Below are positions 7,158 through 12,187 of a DNA stretch of 12,187 nucleotides, one piece after another; position 1 is the stretch's first letter, and each line of letters opens with the position of its first letter. The stretch is from Tannerellaceae bacterium (GTDB taxonomy: Bacteria; Bacteroidota; Bacteroidia; Bacteroidales; Tannerellaceae), in assembly GCA_031265595.1 (NCBI GenBank), contig JAISCM010000064.1, forward strand, positions 1 to 12,187, read 5' to 3'. The notes beneath the pieces were generated by a model. The model worked only from the letters and a program-made list of their open reading frames with translations. It searched no databases and was not told the origin of the DNA. Made by a program: the position numbers and the translations under genes.

Positions 7158-10100
7158 TTATTGTTCTCCGCGGGCAGCCGCGGCTTTCTGGCGGTATTCC
7201 CGGGCTTTTGAATAGTTCCCCATAGATTCGTAAGTGGTTCCGATATTGTCGTAGGAATCTGCAGTTTTCGGATGTTTAGTCCCTAAAACACGTTCACGGA
7301 TAGCCAAGGCTTTCTGATGATATTCCAAGGCTTTCGGGTAGTCACCCATAGAATAGTAAATGTGTCCGATATTGTCGTAGGAGTCTGCGGTATGCGGATG
7401 TTTAGTAACACGCTCATAGATAGCTAAGGCTCTCAGATAGTATTCCAGTGCTTTCGGGTAGTCGCCCATAGAGTTGTAAGTGGTTCCGATATTGTTACAG
7501 GAATTTGCGGTAGAAGGGTGTTCGGTTCCTAAAATACGTTCACGGATAACCAAGGCTTTCATTAGGTATTTCAAGGCTTTTGGATAGTCTCCCATAGAAT
7601 AGTAAGTGGCTCCGATATTGTTACAGGAGGCAGCAGTATCCGGATGGTCGGTTTCTAAAACACGTTCACGGATAGCTAAAGCTTTCTGATAGTATTCCAA
7701 CGCTTTCGGATAGTTTTCCATAGAATAGTAAATGGTTCCGATATTGTTACAGGAGGCAGCGGTATCCGGGTGGTCAGTTCCTAAAACACGTTCATAGCCA
7801 GCTAAGGCTTTCAGATAGTATTCCAGCGCTTTTGGGTAGTCTTCCATAGAATCGTAAGTGAATCCGATATTGTTACAGGAGATAGTGGTATCCGGGTGGT
7901 CAGTCCCTAAGACACGTTCGCGGATAGCCAAGGCTTTCATTAGATATTCCAGCGCTTTTGGATAGTCCCCCATAAAATAGTAATTGTTTCCGATATTGCT
8001 ACAGGAGGCAGCGGTATCCGGGTGGTCGGTTCCTAAAATACGTTCACGGATAGCCAAGGCTTTCAGATGGTATTCCAGCGCTTTTGGATACTCCTTCATA
8101 GAATCGTAAGTGAGTCCGATATCGTTACAGGAATCTGCAGTACGTGGGTGTTCGGTTCCTAAAACACGTTCATAGCCAGCTAAGGCTTTCAGATAGTATT
8201 CCAATGCTTTTGGATAGTTCCCCATAGAATCATAAGTACCTCCGATATTGTTACAGGAGGCAGCGGTATCCGAGTGGTCAGTTCCTATAACACGTTCACG
8301 GATAGCTAAGGCTTTCATTAGGTATTCCAATGCTTTTGGATAGTCGCCCATAGAATTGTAAGCGCCTCCGATATTATTACAGGAAGTAGCGGTATCCGGG
8401 TGTTCAGTTCCTAAAATATGTTCATAGATAGCCAAGGCTTTCAGAAAGTATTCCATTGCTTTCGGGTAGTCGCCCATAGAATCGTAAGTGGCTCCGATAT
8501 TGTTACAGGAAGTAGCGGTAGAAGGGTGGTTAGTTCCTAAAACACGTTCACAGATAGCTAAGGCTTTCAGATGGTATCCCAATGCTTTTGGATAGTCCCC
8601 CATAGAGTCATAAGTGTATCCGATATTGTTACAGGAAATAGCGGTATGCGAGTGTTCGGTTCCTGAAACATGTTCACAGATAGCCAAGGCTTTCAGAAAG
8701 TATTCCATTGCTTTCGGGTAGTCTCGCATAGAGGCATAAGTGACTCCGATATTGTTACAGGAAGTAGCGGTAGCCGAATGTTCGGTTCCTATAACACGTT
8801 CACGGATAGCTAAGGCTTTCATTAGGTATTCCAATGCTTTTGGATAGTCGCCCATAAAATTGTAAGTGATTCCGATATTGTTGTAAGAAGTAGCAGTAGA
8901 AGGATATTCAGTCCCTAAAATACGTTCTTTGATAGCTAAGGCTTTCATCAGGTATTCCAAAGCAAGCGAATCATCCCTGAATAATTCATTAATGAAGAGT
9001 CCTATCTCATTATACAACCCGGCAATAGCGCTTTCTTCCCTGTTATCAGTCTCTAATTCTAAATACACTCTTAACCGGTATTTCTCTTTATTCTCATGAA
9101 TCAGTGTTCGCCAGTATTCGCCTAATTCGTAGATGTCTTTCTTATAAATATAATTAAATACATCAAAATTAAGCAGGAAGGAGTGAAGCCGGTCGTATTG
9201 GTGTAATTGATGGAGTTGGTGAGGGTATTCGTCGTATATTCGATTGGTGGAATTTCTCTGTGACAATTCTTCTTCGCAATATGTTGTTATCCGGTTGCGG
9301 TAACTTTTTTCATTCTGTGGGGTCAGGTATCGTTGGCGGACTGATTCTCTGAACCAGTTGTGGGAGAAGGTTATTAAGCCGTTTTTTACTGTCAGGTGGG
9401 GGGCTACGGCGTTGTATAGTTGGACCCAGTATAAAGGAGGGGTTCCGGTTAATTTTAGTAGTTCGGTTTCGGAGAGGCCGGCGCGGGAGACGGCTATCAG
9501 GGAGAAGGTATCTCTCACGAAATTGGTTGTTTTATTATAGTTGTATGATGATTCTATGCGGGTTAGTACTTTGTTGAAAAATGTGTGTATGTCGGGGGCT
9601 GATAAATAATCGTCTATGCGGTGGTTGATTTCTTCGTGGATGCCGAATACTCTTAACTCGTCTAACAGGGTGCGGAGTACGAGGGTGTTTTCACATTCTT
9701 TGTCTGAGGCGATGCGGTTTTCCTGTTCCGGTAACAGTGATTTGCTGTAGCTGGCCAGATAAACGCGGATTAGTTCTTCTCTTTTTTCTGTATTCAGGGG
9801 TTGGAGGGTGAAGATGTCATATTCTCTTCGTTTGAAGACTGTCATGGTGGTGTCGTCCGGGAGGGTGGAATAGATCACTTTTACGTTTGGCGGGAACGGG
9901 GGCAACCAGTTTAGGAGTTTGGCGTTGTCGTGTTCTGCTAATTGATTGATGCCGTCTAAGATAATTAATAAACGTTCTTTTCCGGAGATGGATGATAGTA
10001 GTTTTTCTAATTCTTCTTTTTGTTTGTCTGAATCGGCGGAGGGTTTATTACTAAGTGCTTCCAATTCATTTTTTTCATCAAGTAGTCCGTATACCAACTT

Positions 10101-11039
10101 GATTTCATTGATCAGGCGTTGGGTTATTTTGCGGTAGTCTCCTTCTAAACCCGAATTACCCGTGAAATGATAGATTAGTTTACCGTTCATTTTCTTTTCG
10201 TTTGTGGCGATCCAGTTGGCTATCAGTGCGCTTTTGCCCAGGCCGCTTTGGCCGGTTATTACCAGGGCGGGGGTATTACTTTCCATAAAATCGTCTAACG
10301 GTTTATTGTTTTCCGGGGTGGGGATATAGACGCCTGTGCGGCTTTTGAGGAAGGCTTTTTGTTGTAGTCGCTCTTTTTCTACTTCTGATAACCGGCCTTG
10401 CGGGAAAAGGGCGTCGACTAACTGTTTGAAGTCTGTTTCTACCTGACGGCCCAGTTCTTCTACGGAGGCGTAATTTTGTACCGGGTATTTTTTTTGCGAA
10501 CGGATCTGTTCTTTTAAACGGATCAGTTTTTGCTTTTTTTCTTCCTTTTGCTTTTCGTCTTCCTTTTCTTCTTCAAAATCTTCGGGAACGACCATTTCGG
10601 GGGAACGCAGGTAGAAGTAGGCGTTGATATCGTCTCGGGAGCGTAGTACGCCGTATTGTATTTCAATTTCAGTAATGCTGCGGCCGGCGGAAAAGTCGGA
10701 GGCTATCCACGGATAGAGTTCCGGTATCTGCGGGTTCTTCGTTATTTCTTCCAGCGACGGGGTCCAGCCGTAGCGGTCGCCCAACAGGCCTATAAAGAAA
10801 GGGTGTGTGTTTTCAATTTCCTGCAGGCAGATTTCCACTACTTTGCCCTGCTTTGAGGCTTCTTCGCTGATTCCCCAACGCAAGTCGAGTTCAATAAGTG
10901 TCACGTCTCTTTCCTGACAATATTTTTTAAGTGCGGGGAATATTTTTTCTACCAGGTAATTGCGTTCGGATTGCATGTCGCGGAAGGTGGAGGAGATAAA
11001 AATACGGATTTGTCTGTTTTCTATCAGGTTTGTTTTCAT
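7158..11039 (-). CDS. DUF4062-NTPase-TPR protein (STAND/NLR-like)
   Basis: 1293 residues, no signal peptide or membrane segment, so cytoplasmic. Residues 11-130 are DUF4062, with IRIFISSTFRDMQSERNYL (11-29), LIELDLRWGIS (48-58) and FFIGLLGDRYGW (81-92); this N-terminal module is shared with large animal proteins such as NPHP3 and TEP1. A charged, probably coiled-coil linker spans about 153-185. The NTPase domain has Walker A GQSGLGKS (263-270) and Walker B LLIILDG (357-363, D362), with a likely winged-helix region at about 480-570. Fourteen TPR units of 42 residues fill 695-1280, with consensus YPKALEYxxKALAIRERVLG and TDHPDTAxSCNNIG, close to kinesin-light-chain TPRs. This domain order (putative effector, STAND ATPase, repeat sensor) is that of prokaryotic NLR-like proteins, some of which recognise phage components and then oligomerise; that role here is inference. 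It is a single-gene unit between direct repeats. Its start has no Shine-Dalgarno but lies below a -7 element. Confidence 0.93.
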   Translation of the reverse strand: MKTNLIENRQIRIFISSTFRDMQSERNYLVEKIFPALKKYCQERDVTLIELDLRWGISEEASKQGKVVEICLQEIENTHPFFIGLLGDRYGWTPSLEEITKNPQIPELYPWIASDFSAGRSITEIEIQYGVLRSRDDINAYFYLRSPEMVVPEDFEEEKEDEKQKEEKKQKLIRLKEQIRSQKKYPVQNYASVEELGRQVETDFKQLVDALFPQGRLSEVEKERLQQKAFLKSRTGVYIPTPENNKPLDDFMESNTPALVITGQSGLGKSALIANWIATNEKKMNGKLIYHFTGNSGLEGDYRKITQRLINEIKLVYGLLDEKNELEALSNKPSADSDKQKEELEKLLSSISGKERLLIILDGINQLAEHDNAKLLNWLPPFPPNVKVIYSTLPDDTTMTVFKRREYDIFTLQPLNTEKREELIRVYLASYSKSLLPEQENRIASDKECENTLVLRTLLDELRVFGIHEEINHRIDDYLSAPDIHTFFNKVLTRIESSYNYNKTTNFVRDTFSLIAVSRAGLSETELLKLTGTPPLYWVQLYNAVAPHLTVKNGLITFSHNWFRESVRQRYLTPQNEKSYRNRITTYCEEELSQRNSTNRIYDEYPHQLHQLHQYDRLHSFLLNFDVFNYIYKKDIYELGEYWRTLIHENKEKYRLRVYLELETDNREESAIAGLYNEIGLFINELFRDDSLALEYLMKALAIKERILGTEYPSTATSYNNIGITYNFMGDYPKALEYLMKALAIRERVIGTEHSATATSCNNIGVTYASMRDYPKAMEYFLKALAICEHVSGTEHSHTAISCNNIGYTYDSMGDYPKALGYHLKALAICERVLGTNHPSTATSCNNIGATYDSMGDYPKAMEYFLKALAIYEHILGTEHPDTATSCNNIGGAYNSMGDYPKALEYLMKALAIRERVIGTDHSDTAASCNNIGGTYDSMGNYPKALEYYLKALAGYERVLGTEHPRTADSCNDIGLTYDSMKEYPKALEYHLKALAIRERILGTDHPDTAASCSNIGNNYYFMGDYPKALEYLMKALAIRERVLGTDHPDTTISCNNIGFTYDSMEDYPKALEYYLKALAGYERVLGTDHPDTAASCNNIGTIYYSMENYPKALEYYQKALAIRERVLETDHPDTAASCNNIGATYYSMGDYPKALKYLMKALVIRERILGTEHPSTANSCNNIGTTYNSMGDYPKALEYYLRALAIYERVTKHPHTADSYDNIGHIYYSMGDYPKALEYHQKALAIRERVLGTKHPKTADSYDNIGTTYESMGNYSKAREYRQKAAAARGEQ
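7200..8957 (-). repeat. Fourteen tandem 126-bp units coding for TPRs
   Basis: The tract encodes residues 695-1280. Thirteen units are 126 bp and one, unit 13 counted from the N-terminus, is 120 bp because 6 bases near 7405 are missing, removing an LG pair without shifting the frame. Short DNA strings recur in almost every unit, for example TCCGATATTGTTACAGGA and GATAGCTAAGGCTTTCA (plus-strand sense). The reading frame is open throughout. Units differ mainly in the first-helix residues after EY (LM, FL, YL, HL, YQ, HQ) and around residues 30-36 of the unit. The high identity points to recent duplication or ongoing gene conversion. Confidence 0.95.
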
Positions 11040-11086
11040 GGTGGTGTGTTTTTTAGGGTTGTTCTTTGCAGGGTTATCGTTGTGCG

Positions 11087-11094
11087 CAAATATA
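11087..11094 (-). promoter_or_regulatory. -7 promoter element of the DUF4062-TPR gene
   Basis: TATATTTG on the minus strand is an exact TAnnTTTG match, 47 bases before the ATG at 11039, which would give a short leader. A TTTG -33 element is not clear at the expected spacing. The right direct repeat lies about 90 bases further upstream. Confidence 0.6.
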
Positions 11095-11187
11095 GAGAAT
11101 AATCTTTAACGGGAGGTTATTAATAAAACTATTTTTAATGCCCGGCATTGCTCTTTGGCAAAGCCGGGACGGCTGGTATATTGGCAG

Positions 11188-11244
11188 GATGTGAAACGTC
11201 GGGGTAAGAGAATGAATAATCACCACGGAGCGGCGAAGCCCCGA
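11188..11244 (+). repeat. Direct repeat, right copy, flanking the DUF4062-TPR gene
   Basis: This is the second copy of the 57-base core at 7062-7118, in the same orientation with 8 differences. Identity is complete over the last 20 bases (ACGGAGCGGCGAAGCCCCGA). It lies upstream of the gene's promoter, so the two copies bracket the whole transcription unit, about 4.1 kb from core to core. Weaker similarity continues outward to TCTGTT...GGGCT...CTTTTTA near 11264-11297. Confidence 0.85.
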
Positions 11245-11303
11245 ACGATCAATGATGTCCTGATCTGTTAAAACAGGGCTACCCTGATTACTTTTTAAAT
11301 TCA

Positions 11304-11563
11304 TCTTTCATCTTTCAGTTTCGTTGCAAATGCCTGATTTACATGGCATAAAACTGAAAGACGGATCTTTCAGTCATCTTTCAGCCGGGAAGAAGGAATG
11401 AGGACAGGGTGAGGGCCTGAAAATTCATCTTTCAGTCATCTTTCAGCCCGTATGCGTTCATATACAGGCATTTAAAAATTGGCTGAAAGGTCGATTTTCA
11501 CTCATCTTTCAGCCGAAAGCTCTTATATACAACTACTTATGGCCGGCTGAAAACTGAAAGATG
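11304..11563. repeat. Cluster of TCTTTCAG octamers in both orientations
   Basis: Plus-strand TCTTTCAG occurs at 11311, 11366, 11377, 11428, 11439 and 11505, with a TCTTTCAT variant at 11304. The reverse complement CTGAAAG occurs at 11354, 11483 and 11554. Two copies have an exact 21-base unit, in which two octamers are separated by TCA and followed by CC (11366-11386, 11428-11448), and a third is degenerate (11494-11514, 18 of 21). Inside a unit the octamers are 11 bases apart. Inverted pairs make hairpins: 11353-11361 with 11366-11374 (9 bp, loop CGGA) and 11481-11489 with 11506-11514 (9 bp). No protein or RNA partner is recognised. Confidence 0.85.
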
Positions 11564-11589
11564 CGTATAAAAAGAGAAATAAGAGGGGG

Positions 11590-11610
11590 TGTATACAGAT
11601 ACTGTATACA
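11590..11610. promoter_or_regulatory. Perfect 9+9-bp palindrome, operator-like
   Basis: TGTATACAG (11590-11598) and CTGTATACA (11602-11610) are exact inverted copies separated by ATA. The 21-base dyad has the size and symmetry of a site for a dimeric DNA-binding regulator. Each half also contains the self-complementary GTATAC. No adjacent gene on either side fits an obvious target, and no regulator is encoded in the window. Confidence 0.5.
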
Positions 11611-11650
11611 AACGTTCGTTAAAAAATATTTATATCTGCCTGTTGAAAAT

Positions 11651-11719
11651 CGGGTGCATCCTTTTTTTTAACCGGGTGCAACCTCTTTGAAAAAAGGATG
11701 CACCCGGTTTAAAAACCGG
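11651..11719. repeat. 17-bp inverted repeat with a third arm copy in the loop
   Basis: CGGGTGCATCCTTTTTT (11651-11667) pairs perfectly with 11690-11706. The 22-base loop contains CCGGGTGCA (11672-11680), a partial direct copy of the left arm. That inner copy can instead pair over 11 bp (11670-11680 with 11699-11709), so two folds are mutually exclusive. A third dyad, CCGGTTT with AAACCGG (11704-11710 and 11713-11719), overlaps the right arm. This looks like a structured RNA, an attenuator or a DNA hairpin element; the sequence does not decide which. Confidence 0.75.
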
Positions 11720-11775
11720 TCGCTACCCCGTTTTATTTGCTAAAGTGCTTCTTCCCCTGCAGGTGAAAGGATGTT

Positions 11776-11888
11776 AAAAAAGTCTTCCCGATGTCTTCAG
11801 TAAGTTATGCCGATAACTTTTAAAGTCTTCCCGATGGTTTTACAAAGTCATCGGCATGACTTACTGAAGACATCGGGAAGACTTTTTT
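11776..11888. terminator. 45-bp inverted repeat, bidirectional terminator-like, with arm copy in loop
   Basis: Arms 11776-11820 and 11844-11888 are complementary at 43 of 45 positions; one exception is a possible G-U pair (11806 with 11858) and one an A-C mismatch (11815 with 11849). The outer ends are A6 on the left and T7 on the right, so both strands would produce a long hairpin followed by U residues. The 23-base loop (11821-11843) contains a 15-base exact direct copy of the left arm (AAAGTCTTCCCGATG at 11822-11836). That copy could compete with the left arm for the right arm. The stem is far longer than an ordinary intrinsic terminator needs. Confidence 0.75.
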
Positions 11889-11918
11889 TCTGTTTATCCC
11901 GAACTCAGGTTGTATAAT

Positions 11919-12046
11919 AAGAAAAAATAAATACCTTGCCGGCGCTAACCGTCAAAGTAAAAGTATACAAGGGAGGAAAAGTTGCTGATGAATTTGACGG
12001 AGAAGTAACCTACGATAAAGGATATATGTTGAATAGAAACTATTAA
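11919..12046 (+). pseudogene. Short coding-like remnant without a good start
   Basis: Between stop codons at 11918-11920 and 12044-12046 an open frame reads LTVKVKVYKGGKVADEF, then DGEVTYDKGYMLNRNY. Its composition (alternating V and K as in beta strands, followed by charged turns) resembles real protein, most likely the C-terminal end of a beta-rich protein. There is no ATG ahead of it; only TTG at 11936 could start it, giving about 36 codons. The long inverted repeat sits directly upstream. I do not recognise the family. It could be the tail of a decayed or displaced gene, or chance. Confidence 0.35.
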
Positions 12047-12090
12047 ACGAATAAACGCTTACATCCAAGCCCGGGCCGGTAAATAATCCC

Positions 12091-12098
12091 TATCTTTG
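12091..12098 (+). promoter_or_regulatory. -7 promoter element of the MalY/PatB-like gene
   Basis: TATCTTTG is an exact TAnnTTTG match 22 bases before the ATG at 12121, which gives a very short leader. The -33 region is GC-rich (CCCGGGCCGG near 12070-12079) without TTTG, so activity may be modest or regulated. Confidence 0.65.
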
Positions 12099-12120
12099 CA
12101 AGCTCAAACAAAGACAGGAA

Positions 12121-12187
12121 ATGAAACGATACAATTTTGATGAGATTATCGACCGTAAAGGGACGCATTGCATAAAGGCGGACAAAC
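12121..12187 (+). CDS. MalY/PatB-like PLP-dependent aminotransferase (5' end only)
   Basis: Only the first 22 codons are inside the window. The N-terminus, with YNFDEIIDRKGTHCIKAD following the first three residues, matches the opening of the MalY/PatB family of fold-type I PLP enzymes, where F-D-E-I-I-D-R-x-G-T is characteristic. These proteins typically act as cystathionine beta-lyases (C-S lyases) or aminotransferases. No catalytic residue is visible yet, since the PLP lysine lies far downstream. GACAGGAA directly precedes the ATG and supplies a weak ribosome site. The gene is divergent from the DUF4062-TPR gene and cut by the window edge. Confidence 0.8.
   Translation, partial: MKRYNFDEIIDRKGTHCIKADK

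Larger units (their letters stand above)
11040..12120. other. Long structured intergenic region between divergent genes
   Basis: About 1.08 kb separates the divergent starts of the DUF4062-TPR gene and the MalY/PatB-like gene. I see no intact gene in it. From left to right it holds a minus-strand -7 element, the right direct repeat, a TCTTTCAG octamer cluster, an operator-like palindrome, two large hairpin-forming inverted repeats, a short coding remnant and a plus-strand -7 element. A 76-codon minus-strand open frame at 11074-11304 runs through the direct repeat and looks fortuitous. Confidence 0.8.

Noticed and set aside
7200..8957. Regular repeats as a possible CRISPR array
   Set aside because: The 126-bp period is fully coding, in frame, without unique spacers, and reads as TPR motifs.
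11074..11304. Minus-strand frame of 76 codons upstream of the DUF4062-TPR gene
   Set aside because: It runs through the direct repeat and the gene's promoter, has no family resemblance, and its start lies in the octamer region.
11304..11563. Octamer cluster as a degenerate CRISPR or plasmid origin
   Set aside because: The repeats are too short and irregularly spaced for CRISPR. No cas, rep or initiator gene is present in the window.
11651..11888. Retron-like non-coding RNA
   Set aside because: Long inverted repeats are reminiscent of msr-msd regions, but no reverse transcriptase is encoded nearby in the window.

Overview
The window looks like chromosomal DNA of a member of the Bacteroidales, plausibly Bacteroides or Parabacteroides. 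The evidence is the Bacteroidetes-type -7 promoter element TAnnTTTG ahead of several transcription units, weak or absent Shine-Dalgarno sites, and gene families typical of the order: DUF4254, a viroplasmin-type RNase HI, and a paired GT9 and lipopolysaccharide kinase. The genus is inference only.

Positions 1-2254 hold a tRNA-Arg(CCT) with its own promoter-like element. Next come an AlbA_2/Schlafen-type ATPase-fold protein starting 36 bases past the tRNA, and rnhA four bases further on. Positions 2332-6897 are a cell-envelope glycan locus made of two convergent operons. Two GT4 glycosyltransferases lie on the plus strand. On the minus strand DUF4254, a GT9 heptosyltransferase-like enzyme and a lipopolysaccharide-kinase-like protein are read as one tightly coupled operon. 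The two operons meet tail to tail with a 6-bp overlap. Together they probably build and phosphorylate part of the LPS core or another surface glycan.

Positions 7158-11039 (minus strand) encode one 1293-residue protein: DUF4062, a P-loop STAND/NACHT-like NTPase, and fourteen highly similar 42-residue TPR units. It resembles bacterial NLR-like sensors, many of which are thought to act in conflict or phage defence. Imperfect direct repeats (57-bp cores, 49/57 identical) flank it, which suggests that it sits as a cassette between core genes.

Positions 11040-12120 are about 1.1 kb without a convincing intact gene but rich in structure. They hold a cluster of TCTTTCAG octamers, a 9+9-bp operator-like palindrome, and two large inverted repeats that share one architecture: left arm, partial direct copy of that arm in the loop, right arm. 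The second ends in T runs on both strands. A short coding remnant follows. The window ends in the first codons of a MalY/PatB-like PLP-dependent enzyme with a clean -7 promoter element.

The best candidates for something undescribed are the DUF4062-NTPase-TPR gene inside its direct repeats, and the structured intergenic region upstream of it.
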